Source: Prosopocoilus inquinatus (Eukaryota; Arthropoda; Insecta; Coleoptera; Lucanidae). Taken from it: a stretch of DNA of 64,000 nucleotides. Made by a program: the position numbers and the translations under genes. How positions within the stretch are numbered: position 1 is the stretch's first letter; each line of letters begins with the position of its first letter. The notes below the pieces were generated by a model. That model searched no databases. It was given only the letters and a program-made list of their open reading frames with translations, and was not told the origin of the DNA. Positions 1 through 13,195 of the stretch are shown in pieces. The stretch lies in contig CM069880.1 in NCBI GenBank assembly GCA_036172665.1, positions 5,086,501 through 5,150,500 on the forward strand, in the 5' to 3' direction.

Positions 1-274
1 GTGAGATGCGAAATTTTCGGACGCAGCGGAAGCTGGAAATAGTTTTGAACGAAACAACACGTATTAGCGTTATTCCTGTGATGTATCTAATCGATCCTTG
101 CTTATCTATCACGTTATTTGACGTTACGATGGACTCCAGTAACTCTGATGTGAGAAACGAAGTTTTCGGACACAGCGGAAGTTGGAAATAGTTTTGAACG
201 AAATAACACGTATTAGCGTTGTTCCTGTGATGTATCTAATCGATCCTTACTTATCTAATATGTTATTTGACGTT

Positions 275-1790
275 TCAACGAACTCCAGCAACTCAGATGT
301 GAGATACGAAGTTCTCGCACTCAGCAGAAGCTGGAAATAGCTTTGAAAGAAACAACACGTATTAGCGTTGTTCCTGTGATGTATCTAATAGATCCTTACT
401 TGTGTATTATGTTATTTGACGTTTCAACGGACTCCGGTAACTCTGATGTGAGATACGAAGTTTTCGGACGCAGCGGAAGCTGGAAATAGTTTTGAACGAA
501 ATAACACGTATTAGCGTTGTTCCTGTGATTTATCTAATCGATCCTTACTTATCTAATATGTTATTTGACGTTTCAACGGACTCCAGTAACTCTGATGTGA
601 GATACGAAGTTCTCGCACTCATCAGAAGCTGGAAATAGTTTTGAACGGAACCACACGTATTGGCATTGTTCCTGTGATGTATCTAATCGATCCTTACTTA
701 TCTATCATGTTATTTGACGTTACGATGGACTCCAGTAACTCTGATGTGAGATACGAAGTTTTCGGACGCAGCGGAAGCTGGAAATAGTTTTGGACGAAAT
801 AACACGTATTAGCGTTGTTCCTGTGATGTATCTAATCGATCCTTACTTATCTAATATGTTAATTGACGTTCCAATGGACTCCAGTACCTCTGATGTGAGA
901 TACGAAGTTCTCGCACTCAGCAGAAGCTGGAAATAGTTTTGAACGAAACAACACGTATTAGCATTGTTCCTGTGATGTATCTAATCGATCCTTACTTATC
1001 TAATATGTTCTTTGACGTTTCAACGGACTCCAGTAACTCAGATGTGAGATACGAAGTTCTCGCACTCAGCAGAAGCTGGAAATAGCTTTGAAAGAAACAA
1101 CACGTATTAGCGTTGTTCCTGTGATGTATCTAATAGATCCTTACTTGTGTACTATGTTATTTGACGTTTCAACGGACTCCGGTAACTCTGATGTGAGATA
1201 CGAAGTTTTCGGACGCAGCGGAAGCTGGAAATAGTTTTGAACGAAATAACACGTATTAGCGTTGTTCCTGTGATTTATCTAATCGATCCTTACTTATCTA
1301 ATATGTTATTTGACGTTTCAACGGACTCCAGTAACTCTGATGTGAGATACGAAGTTCTCGCACTCAGCAGAAGCTGGAAATAGTTTTGAACGGAACCACA
1401 CGTATTGGCATTGTTCCTGTGATGTATCTAATCGATCCTTACTTATCTATCATGTTATTTGACGTTACGATGGACTCCAGTAACTCTGATGTGAGATACG
1501 AAGTTTTCGGACGCAGCGGAAGCTGGAAATAGTTTTGGACGAAATAACACGTATTAGCGTTGTTCCTGTGATGTATCTAATCGATCCTTACTTATCTAAT
1601 ATGTTAATTGACGTTCCAATGGACTCCAGTACCTCTGATGTGAGATACGAAGTTCTCGCACTCAGCAGAAGCTGGAAATAGTTTTGAACGAAACAACACG
1701 TATTAGCATTGTTCCTGTGATGTATCTAATCGATCCTTACTTATCTAATATGTTCTTTGACGTTTCAACGGACTCCAGTAACTCTGATGT
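275..1790 (+). repeat. Tandem duplication of a 745-bp pentamer
   Basis: Private variants recur 745 bp (5 x 149) apart. ACTCCGGTAAC lies at 431 and 1176, and the pair GAACGGAACC with TATTGGCATTG lies near 643 and 1388. Neighbouring monomers match with scattered single-base differences. This block belongs to the left 5.5 kb, which lacks the variants typical of the rest of the array. Boundaries are approximate. Confidence 0.8.
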
Positions 1791-2088
1791 GAGATACGAA
1801 GTTCTCGCACTCATCAGAAGCTGGAAATAGTTTTGAACGAAATAACACGTATTAGCGTTGTTCCTGTGATGTATTTAATCGATCCTTACTTATCTAATAT
1901 GTTAATTGACGTTCCAACGGACTCCAGTAACTCTGATGTGAGATATGAAGTTCTCGATCTCAGCAGAAGCTGGAAATAGTTTTGAACGAGACAACACGTA
2001 TTAGCGTTGTTCCTGTGACGTATCTAATCAATCCTTACTTATCTATCATGTTATTTGACGTTACGATGGACTCCAGTAACTCTGATGT

Positions 2089-2690
2089 GAGATACGAAGT
2101 TTTCGGACGCAGCGGAAGCTGGAAATAGTTTTGAACGAAATAACACGTATTAGCGTTGTTCCTGTGATGTATCTAATCGATCCTTACTTATCTAACATGT
2201 TGTTTGACGTTTCAACGTACTCCAGTAACTCTGATGTGATATACGAAGTTCTCGCACTCAGCAGAAGCTGGAAATAGTTTTGAACGTAACAACACGTATT
2301 AGCATTGTTCTTGTGATGTATCTAATCGATCCTTACTTATCTATCATGTTATTTGACGTTACGATGGACTCCAGTAACTCTGATGTGAGATACGAAGTTT
2401 TCGGACGCAGCGGAAGCTGGAAATAGTTTTGAACGAAATAACACGCATTAGCGTTGTTCCTGTGATGTATCTAATCGATCCTTACTTATCTAACATGTTG
2501 TTTGACGTTTCAACGGACTCCAGTAACTCTGATGTGAGATACGAAGTTCTCGCACTCAGCAGAAGCTGGAAATAGTTTTGAACGTAACAACACGTATTAG
2601 CATTGTACTTGTGTTGTATCTAATCGATCCTTACTTATCTATCATGTTATTTGACGTTACGATGCACTCCAGTAACTCTGATGTGAGATA
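2089..2690 (+). repeat. Tandem duplication of a 298-bp dimer
   Basis: Two successive A-B dimers share CTAACATGTTGTTTGACG (near 2190 and 2488) and GAACGTAACAAC (near 2283 and 2581), variants rare elsewhere. This is a local two-monomer amplification. Confidence 0.8.
2092..2389 (+). repeat. Example of the basic A-B satellite dimer (298 bp)
   Basis: This is one dimer showing the two monomer types. Type A carries the box TTCGGACGCAGCGGAAGC followed by GAACGAAATAACACG and ATTAGCGTTG. Type B carries CTCGCACTCAGCAGAAGC, usually followed by a CAACACG version and ATTAGCATTG, then TCTATCATG and GTTACGATGG. The two types alternate over much of the array, though recombinant monomers and runs of a single type also occur. 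In this example the dimer is repeated almost exactly at 2390-2687, including the private variant CTAACATGTTG. Confidence 0.85.
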
Positions 2691-3827
2691 CGAAGTTTTC
2701 GGACGCAGCGGAAGCTGGAAATAGTTTTGAACGAAACAACACGTATTAGCGTTGTTGATGTGATGTATCTAATCGATCCTTACTTATCTAATATGTTGTT
2801 TGACGTTTCAACGGACTCCAGTAACTCTGATGTGAGATACGAAGTTCTCGCACTCAGCAGAAGCTGGAAATAGTTTTGAACGAAACAACACGTATTAGCA
2901 TTGTTCCTGTGATGTATCTAATCGATCCTTACTTATCTATTATGTTATTTGACATTTCAACGGACTCCAGTAACTCTGATGTGAGATACGAAGTTCTCGC
3001 ACTCAGCAGAAGCTGGAAATAGTTTTGAACGAAACAACACGTATTAGCATTGTTCCTGTGATGTATCTAATCGATCTTTACTTATCTATCATGATATTTG
3101 ACGTTACGATGGACTCCAGTAACTCTGATGTGAGATACGAAGTTTTCGGACGCAGCGGAAGCTGGAAATAGTTTTGAACGAAATAACACGTATTAGCGTT
3201 GTTCCTGTGATGTATCTAATCGATCCTTACTTATCTAATATGTTATTTGACGTTTCAACGGACTCCAGTAACTCTGATGTGAGATACGAAGTTCTCGCAC
3301 TCAGCATAAGCTGGAAATAGTTTTGAACGAAACAACACGTATTAGCATTGTTCCTGTGATGTATCTAATCGATCCTTACTTATCTATCATGTTATTTGAC
3401 GTTACGATGGACTCCAGTAACTCTGATGTGAGATACGAAATTTTCGGACGCAGCGGAAGCTGGAAATAGTTTTGAACGAAATAACACGTATTAGCGTTGT
3501 TCCTGTGATGTATCTTATCGATCCTTACTTATCTAATATGTTAATTGACGTTCCAACGGACTCCAGTAACTCTGATATGAGATAAGATGTTCTCGCACTC
3601 AGCAGAAGCTGGAAATAGTTTTGAACGAAATAACACGTATTAGCGTTGTTCCTGTGATGTATCTAATCGATCCTTACTTATCTAATATGTTATTTGACGT
3701 TTCAACGGACTCCAGTAACTCTGATGTGAGATACGAAGTTTTCGGACGCAGCGGAAGCTGGAAATAGTTTTGAACGAAATAACACGTATTAGCGTTGTTC
3801 CTGTGATATATCTAATCGATCCTTACT

Positions 3828-3845
3828 TATCTAATATCTAATATG
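3828..3845 (+). repeat. 6-bp microduplication making a 155-bp monomer
   Basis: The sequence reads CTAATATCTAATATG where other monomers have CTAATATG, so six or so bases (ATCTAAT register) are duplicated. It is the only such monomer I saw. Confidence 0.8.
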
Positions 3846-5629
3846 TTATTTGACGTTTCAACGGACTCCAGTAACTCTGATGTGAGATACGAAGTTCTCG
3901 TACTCAGCAGAAGCTGGAAATAGTTTTGAACGAAACAACACGTATTGGCATTGTTCCTGTGATGTATCTAATCGATACTTACTTATCTATCATGTTATTT
4001 GACGTTACGATGGACTCCAGTAACTCTGATGTGAGATACGAAGTTTTCGGACGCAGCGGAAGCTTTAAATAGTTTTGAACGAAATAGCACGTATTAGCGT
4101 TGTTCCTGTGATGTATCTAATCGATCCTTACTTATCTATCATGTTATTTGACGTTACGATGGACTCCAGTATCTCTGATGTGAGATACGAAGTTTTCGGA
4201 CGCAGCGGAAGCTGGAAATAGTTTTGAAAGAAATAACACTTATTAGCGTTGTTCCTGTGATGTATCTAATCGATCCTTACTTATCTAATATGTTATTTGA
4301 CGTTTCAACGGACTCCAGTAACTCTGATGTGAGATACGAAGTTTTCGGACGCAGCGGAAGCTGGAAATAGTTTTGAACGAAATAACACGTATTAGCGTTG
4401 TTCCTGTGATATATCTAATCGATCCTTACTTATCTAATATGTTATTTGACGTTTCAACGGACTCCAGTAACTCTGATGTGAGATACGAAGTTCTCGCACT
4501 CAGCAGAAGCTGGAAATAGTTTTGAACGAAACAACACGTATTAGCATTGTTCCTGTGATATATCTAATCGATCCTTACTTATCTATCATGTTATTTGACG
4601 TTACGATGGACTCAAGTAACTCTGATGTGAGATACGAAGTTTTCGGACGCAGCGGAAGCTGGAAATAGTTTTGAACGAAACAACACGTATTAGCATTGTT
4701 CCTGTGATATATCTAATCGATCCTTACTTATCTATCATGTTATTTGACGTTACGATGGACTCCAGTATCTCTGATGTGAGATACGAAGTTTTCGGACGCA
4801 GCGGAAGCTGGAAATAGTTTTGAACGAAATAACACTTATTAGCGTTGTTCCTGTGATGTATCTAATCGATCCTTACTTATCTAATATGTTATTTGACGTT
4901 TCAACGAACTCCAGCAACTCAGATGTGAGATACGAAGTTCTCGCTCTCAGCAGAGGCTGGAAATAGTTTTGAACGAGACAACACGTATTAGCGTTGTTCC
5001 TGTGATGTATCTAATCGATCCTTACTTATCTATCATGTTATTTGACGTTACGATTGACTCCAGTAACTCTGATGTGAGATACGAAGTTTTCGTACCCAGC
5101 GGAAGCTGGAAATAGTTTTGAACGAAATAACACCTATTAGCGTTGTTCCTGTGATGTATCTAATCGATCCTTACTTATCTAATATGTTATTTGACGTTTC
5201 AACGGACTCCAGTAACTCTGATGTGAGATACGAAGTTCTCGCACTCAGCAGAAGCTGGAAATAGTGTTTAACGAAACAACACGTATTAGCATTGTTCCTG
5301 TGATGTATCTAATCGATCCTTACTTATCTATCATATTATTTGACGTTACGATGGACTCCAGTAACTCTGATGTGAGATACGAAGTTTTCGGACGCAGCGG
5401 AAGCTGGAAATAGTTTTGAACGAAATAACACGTATTAGCGTTGTTCCTGTGATGTATCTAATCGATCCTTACTTACCTAATATGTTAATTGACGTTCCAA
5501 CGGACTCCAGTAACTCTGATGTGAGATAAGAAGTTCTCGCGCTCAGGAGAAGCTGGAAATAGTTTTGAACGAAACAACACGTATTAGCATTGTTAATGTG
5601 ATGTATCTAATCGATTTTTACTTATCTAT

Positions 5630-7700
5630 CATGTTATTTGACGTTTCAACGAACTCCAGTAACTCTGATGTGAGATACGTAGTTCTCGCACTCAGCAGAA
5701 GCTGGAAATAGTTTTGAACGAAACAACACGTATTAGAATTGTTCCTGTGATGTATCTAATCGATCCTTACTTATCTATCATGTTATTTGACATTACGATA
5801 ACCTCCAATATCTCTGATGTGAGATACGAAGTTTTCGGACGCAGCGGAAGCTCGAAATAGTTTTGAACGAAATAACACGTATTAGCGTTGCTCCTGTGAT
5901 GTATATAATCGATCCTTACTTATCTAATATGTTAATTGACGTTCCAACGGACTCCAGTAACTCTGATGTGAGATACGAAGTTCTCGCACTCAGCAGAAGC
6001 TGGAAATAATTTTGAACGAAACAACACGTATTAGCATTGTTCCTGTGATGTATCTAATCGATCCTTACGTATCTATCATGTTATTTGACGTTACGATGGA
6101 CTCCAGTATCTCTGATGTGAGATACGAAGTTTTCGGACACAGCGGAAGCTGGAAATAGTTTTGAACGAAATAACACGTATTAGCGTTGTTCCTGTGATGT
6201 ATCTAATCGATCCTTACTTATCTAATATGTTAATTGACGTTCCAACGGACTCCAGTAAGTCTGATGTGAGACACGAAGTTCTCGCACTCAGCAGAAGCTG
6301 GAAATAGTTTTGAACGAAACAACACGTAATAGCATTGTTCCTGTGATGTATCTAATCGATCGTTACGTATCTATCATGTTATTTGACGTTACGATGGATT
6401 CCAGTAACTCTGATGTGAGATACGAAGTTCTCGCACTCAGCAGAAGCTGGAAATAGTTTTGAACGAAACAACACGTATTAGCGTTGTTCCTGTGATGTAT
6501 CTAATCGATCCTTACTTATCTAATATGTTAATTGACGTTCCAACGGACTCCAGTAACTCTGATGTGAGTTACGAAGTTCTCGCACTCAGCAGAAGCTGGA
6601 AATAGTTTTGAACGAAACAACACGTATTAGCGTTGTTCCTGTGATGTATCTAATCGATCCTTACTTATCTAATATGTTATTTGACGATTCAACGGACTCC
6701 AGTAACTCTGATGTGAGATAAGAAGTTCTCGCGCTCAGGAGAAGCTGGAAATAGTTTTGAACGAAACAACACGTATTAGCATTGTTAATGTGATGTATCT
6801 AATCGATTTTTACTTATCTATCATGTTATTTGACGTTACGATGGACTCCAGTAACTCTGATGTGAGATACGAAGTTTTCGGACGCAGCGGAAGCTGGAAA
6901 TAGTTTTGAACGAAATAACACGTATTAGCGTTGTTCCTGTGATGTATCTAATCGATCCTTACATATCTAATATGTTATTTGACAGACTCCAGTAACTCTG
7001 ATGTGAGATACGAAGTTCTCGCACTCAGCAGAAGCTGGAAATAGTTTTGAACGAAACAACACGTATTAGCATTGTTCCTGTGATGTATCTAATCGATCCT
7101 TACTTATCTATCATGTTATTTGACGTTTCGATGGACTCCAGTATCTCTGATGTGAGATACGAAGTTTTCGGACGCAGCGGAAGCTGGAAATAGTTTTGAA
7201 CGAAATAACACGTATTAGCGTTGTTCCTGTGATGTATCTAATCGATCCTTACTTATCTAATATGTTAATTGACGTTCCAACGGACTCCAGTAACTCTGAT
7301 GTGAGATACGAAGTTCTCGCACTCAGCAGAAACTGGACATAGTTTTGAACGAAACAACACGTATTAGCATTGTTCCTGTGATGTATCTAATCGATCCTTA
7401 CGTATCTATCATGTTATTTGACGTTACGATGGACTCCAGTAACTCTGATGTGAGATACGAAGTTTTCGGACGCAGAGGAATCTGGAAATAGTTTTGAACG
7501 AAATAACACGTATTAGCGTTGTTCCTGTGATGTATCTAATCGATCCTTACTTATCTAATATGTTAATTGACGTTCCAACGGACTCCAGTAACTCTGATGT
7601 GAGATACGAAGTTCTCGCACTCAGCAGAAGCTGGAAATAGTTTTGAACGAAACAACACGTATTAGCGTTGTTCCTGTGATGTATCTAATCGATCCTTACT
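5630..7700 (+). repeat. Satellite segment duplicated at 11125-13195 (offset 5,495 bp)
   Basis: Markers recur 5,495 bp downstream. GATACGTAG lies at 5673 and 11168, and the GATAAGAAG copy before CTCAGGAGAAG lies at 6716 and 12211. ATAACCTCC, GTCTGATGTGAGACACG and ATCGATCGTTACG occur in the same order in both copies. Beyond about 7700 the copies diverge by an indel of two monomers. Boundaries are approximate. Confidence 0.75.
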
Positions 7701-10700
7701 TATCTATCATGTTATTTGACGTTACGATGGACTCCAGTAACTCTGATGTGAGATACGAAGTTCTCGCACTCAGCAGAAGCTGGAAATAGTTTTGAACGAA
7801 ACAACACGTATTAGCATTGTTCCCGTGATGTATCTAATCGATCCTTACTTATCTAATATGTTATTTGACGTTTCAACGGTCTCCAGTAACTCTGATGTGA
7901 GATACGAAGTTCTCGCACTCAGCAGAAGCTGGAAATAGTTTTGAATGAAACAACACGAATTAGCATTGTTCCTGTGATGTATCTAATAGATCCTTACTTA
8001 TCTATCATGTTATTTGACGTTACGATGGACTCCCGTAACTCTGATGTGAGATACGAAGTTTTCGGACGCAGCGGAAGCTGGAAATAGTTTTGACCGAAAT
8101 AACACGTATTAGCGTTGTTCCTGTGATGTATCTAATCGATCCTTACATATCTAATATGTTATTTGACGGACTCCAGTAACTCTGATGTGAGATACGAAGT
8201 TCTCGCACTCAGCAGAAGCTGGAAATAGTTTTGAACGAAACAACACGTATTAGCATTGTTCCTGTGATGTATCTAATCGATCCTTACTTATCTATCATGT
8301 TATTTGACGTTACGATAGCCTCCAGTATCTCTGATGTGAGATACGAAGTTTTCGGACGCAGCGGAAGCTGGAAATAGTTTTGAACGAAATAACACGTATT
8401 AGCGTTGTTCCTGTGATGTATCTAATCGATCCTTACTTATATAATATGTTAATTGACGTTCCAACGGACTCCAGTAACTCTGATGTGAGATACGAAGTTC
8501 TCGCACTCAGCAGAAGCTGGAAATAGTTTTGAACGAAACAACACGTATTAGCATTGTTCCTGTGATGTATCTAATCGATCCTTACGTATCTATCATGTTA
8601 TTTGACGTTACGATGGACTCCAGTAACTCTGATGTGAGATACGAAGTTTTCGGACGCAGCGGAAACTGGAAATAGTTTTGAACGAAATAACACGTATTAG
8701 CGTTGTTCCTGTGATGTATCTAATCGATCCTTACTTATCTAATATGTTAATTGACGTTCCAACGGACTCCAGTAACTCTGATGTGAGATACGAAGTTCTC
8801 GCACTCAGCAGAAGCTGGAAATAGTTTTGAACGAAACAACACGTATTAGCGTTGTTCCTGTGATGTATCTAATCGATCCTTACTTATCTAATGTTATTTG
8901 ACGTTTCAACGGACTCCAGCAACTCTGATGTGAGATACGAAGTTCTCGCACTCAGCAGAAGCTGGAAATAGTTTTGAACGAAACAACACGTATTAGCATT
9001 GTTCCTGTGATGTATCTAATCGATCCTTACTTATCTATCATGTTATTTGACGTTACGATGGACTCCAGTAACTCTGATGTGAGATACGAAGTTTTCGGAC
9101 GCAGCGGAAACTGGAAATAGTTTTGAACGAAATAACACGTATTAGCGTTGTTCCTGTGATGTATGTAATCGATCCTTACTAATCTAATATGTTAATTGAC
9201 GTTCCAAGGGACTCCAGTAACTCTGATGTGAGATATGAAGTTCTCGCACTCAGCAGAAGCTGGAAATAGTTTTGAACGAAACAACACGTATTAGCATTGT
9301 TCCCGTGATGTATCTAATCGATCCTTACTTATCTAATATGTTATTTGACGTTTCAACGGTCTCCAGTAACTCTGATGTGAGATACGAAGTTCTCGCACTC
9401 AGCAGAAGCTGGAAATAGTTTTGAACGAAACAACACGTATTAGCATTGTTCCTGTGATGTATCTAATCGATCCTTACGTATCTATCATGATATTTGACGT
9501 TACGATGGACTCCAGTAACTCTGATGTGAGATACGAAGTTCTCGCACTCAGCAGAAACTGGACATAGTTTTGAACGAAACAACACGTATTAGCATTGTTC
9601 CTGAGATGTATCTAATCGATCCTTACGTATCTATCATGTTATTTGACGTTACGATGGACTCCAGTAACTCTGATGTGAGATACGAAGTTTTCGGACGCAG
9701 AGGAAGCTGGAAATAGTTTTGAACGAAATAACACGTATTAGCGTTGTTCCTGTGATGTATCTAATCGATCCTTACTTATCTAATATGTTATTTGACGTTT
9801 CAACGGACTCCAGTAACTCTGATGTGAGATACGAAGTTTTCGGAAACAGCGGAAGCTGGAAATAGTTTTGAACGAAATAACACGTATTAGCGTTGTTCCT
9901 GTGATGTATCTATTCGATCCTTACTTATCTAATATGTTAATTGACGTTCCAACGGACTCCAGTATCTCTGATGTGAGATGCGAAGTTCTCGCACTCAGCA
10001 GAAGCTGGAAATAGTTTTGAACGAAATAACACGTATTAGCGTTGTTCCTGAGATGTATCTAATCGATCCTTACTTATCTAATATGTTAATTGACGTTCCA
10101 ACGGACTCCAGTAACTCTGATGTGAGACACGAAGTTCTCGCACTCAGCAGAAGCTGGAAATAGTTCTGAACGAAACAACACGTATTAGCATTGTTCCTGT
10201 GATGTATCTAATCGATCCTTACGTATCTATCATGTTATTTGACGTTACGATGGACTCCAGTAACTCTGATGTGAGATACGATGTTTTCGGACGCAGCGGA
10301 AGCTGGAAATAGTTTTGAACGAAATAACACGTATTAGCGTTGTTCCTGTGATGTATCTAATCGATCCTTACTTATCTAATATGTTAATTGACGTTCCAAC
10401 GGACTCCAGTAACTCTGATGTGAGATAAGAAGTTCTCGCACTCAGCAGAAGCTGGAAATAGTTTTGAACGAAACAACACGTATTAGCGTTGTTCCTGTGA
10501 TGTATCTAATCGATCCTTACTTATCTAATATGTTATTTGACGTTTCAACGGACTCCAGTAACTCTGATGTGAGATACGAATTTCTCGCACTCAGCAGAAG
10601 CTGGAAATAGTTTTGAACGAAACAACACGTATTAGCATTGTTCCTGTGATGTATCTAATCGATCCTTACGTATCTATCATGTTATTTGACATTACGATGG

Positions 10701-11124
10701 ACTCCAGTAACTCTGATGTGAGATACGAAGTTTTCGGACGCAGGGGAAGCTGGAAATAGTTTTGAACGAAATAACACGTATTAGCGTTGTTCCTGTGATG
10801 TATCTAATCGATCCTTACTTATCTAATATGTTAATTGACGTTCCAACGGACTCCAGTAACTCTGATGTGAGATAAGAAGTTCTCGCGCTCAGGAGAAGCT
10901 GGAAATAGTTTTGAACGAAACAACACGTATTAGCATTGTTAATGTGATGTATCTAATCGATTTTTACTTATCTATCATGTTATTTGACGTTACGATGGAC
11001 TCCAGTAACTCTGATGTGAGATACGAAGTTTTCGGACGCAGCGGAAGCTGGAAATAGTTTTGAACGATATAACACGTATTTGCGTTGTTCCTGTGATGTA
11101 TCTAATCGATCCTTACTTATCTAA

Positions 11125-13195
11125 TATGTTATTTGACGTTTCAACGAACTCCAGTAACTCTGATGTGAGATACGTAGTTCTCGCACTCAGCAGAAGCTGG
11201 AAATAGTTTTGAACGAAACAACACGTATTAGCATTGTTCCTGTGATGTATCTAATCGATCCTTACTTATCTATCATGTCATTTGACATTACGATAACCTC
11301 CAATATCTCTGATGTGAGATACGAAGTTTTCGGACGCAGCGGAAGCTGGAAATAGTTTTGAACGAAATAACACGTATTAGCGTTGCTCCTGTGATGTATA
11401 TAATCGATCCTTACTTATCTAATATGTTAGTTGACGTTCCAACGGACTCCAGTAACTCTGATGTGAGATACGAAGTTCTCGCACTCAGCAGAAGCTGGAA
11501 ATAATTTTGAACGAAACAACACGTATTAGCATTGTTCCTGTGATGTATCTAATCGATCCTTACGTATCTATCATGTTATTTGACGTTACGATGGACTCCA
11601 GTATCTCTGATGTGAGATACGAAGTTTTCGGACACAGCGGAAGCTGGAAATAGTTTTGAACGAAATGACACGTATTAGCGTTGTTCCTGTGATGTATCTA
11701 ATCGATCCTTACTTATCTAATATGTTAATTGACGTTCCAACGGACTCCAGTAAGTCTGATGTGAGACACGAAGTTCTCGCACTCAGCAGAAGCTGGAAAT
11801 AGTTTTGAACGAAACAACACGTAATAGCATTGTTCCTGTGATGTATCTAATCGATCGTTACGTATCTATCATGTTATTTGACGTTACGATGGACTCCAGT
11901 AACTCTGATGTGAGATACGAAGTTCTCGCACTCAGCAGAAGCTGGAAATAGTTTTGAACGAAACAACACGTATTAGCGTTGTTCCTGTGATGTATCTAAT
12001 CGATCCTTACTTATCTAATATGTTAATTGACGTTCCAACGGACTCCAGTAACTCTGATGTGAGTTACGAAGTTCTCGCACTCAGCAGAAGCTGGAAATAG
12101 TTTTGAACGAAACAACACGTATTAGCGTTGTTCCTGTGATGTATCTAATCGATCCTTACTTATCTAATATGTTATTTGACGATTCAACGGACTCCAGTAA
12201 CTCTGATGTAAGATAAGAAGTTCTCGCGCTCAGGAGAAGCTGGAAATTGTTTTGAACGAAACAACACGTATTAGCATTGTTAATGTGATGTATCTAATCG
12301 ATTTTTACTTATCTATCATGTTATTTGACGTTACGATGGACTCCAGTAACTCTGATGTGAGATACGAAGTTTTCGGACGCAGCGGAAGCTGGAAATAGTT
12401 TTGAACGAAATAACACGTATTAGCGTTGTTCCTGTGATGTATCTAATCGATCCTTACATATCTAATATGTTATTTGACGGACTCCAGTAACTCTGATGTG
12501 AGATACGAAGTTCTCGCACTCAGCAGAAGCTGGAAATAGTTTTGAACGAAACAACACGTATTAGCATTGTTCCTGTGATGTATCTAATCGATCCTTACTT
12601 ATCTATCATGTTATTTGACGTTTCGATGGACTCCAGTATCTCTGATGTGAGATACGAAGTTTTCGGACGCAGCGGAAGCTGGAAATAGTTTTGAACGAAA
12701 TAACACGTATTAGCGTTGTTCCTGTGATGTATCTAATCGATCCTTACTTATCTAATATGTTAATTGATGTTCCAACGGACTCCAGTAACTCTGATGTGAG
12801 ATACGAAGTTCTCGCACTCAGCAGAAACTGGACATAGTTTTGAACGAAACAACACGTATTAGCATTGTTCCTGTGATGTATCTAATCGATCCTTACGTAT
12901 CTATCATGTTATTTGACGTTACGATGGACTCCAGTAACTCTGATGTGAGATACGAAGTTTTCGGACGCAGAGGAAGCTGGAAATAGTTTTGAACGAAATA
13001 ACACGTATTAGCGTTGTTCCTGTGATGTATCTAATCGATCCTTACTTATCTAATATGTTAATTGACGTTCCAACGGACTCCAGTAACTCTGATGTGAGAT
13101 ACGAAGTTCTCGCACTCAGCAGAAGCTGGAAATAGTTTTGAACGAAACAACACGTATTAGCGTTGTTCCTGTGATGTATCTAATCGATCCTTACT
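11125..13195 (+). repeat. Second copy of the segment at 5630-7700
   Basis: It matches the left copy at a constant offset of 5,495 bp with scattered single-base differences. It overlaps the start of the 1,919-bp higher-order repeat, so the duplications are nested. Confidence 0.75.

Noticed and set aside
140..165. Hammerhead-ribozyme-like CTGATGTGAGATACGAAG in each monomer
   Set aside because: CTGATG and CGAA recall the hammerhead core known from some animal satellites, but the invariant A after CTGATG is T, the possible stem II is only two pairs, and I found no matching stems I and III. Variants such as GATAAGAAG and GAGTTACG do not preserve pairing.
9978..10163. Short + strand open frames of 61-80 codons in the satellite (also at 6, 33670, 36791, 55489, 59435, 61907)
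   Set aside because: They are frames of the satellite monomer, open only by chance variants. Most monomers lack the ATG or have a stop (GATAAG), 8-bp and 2-bp indels are tolerated, and the period is not a multiple of three. The 80-codon ones come from the 53-bp deletion join.
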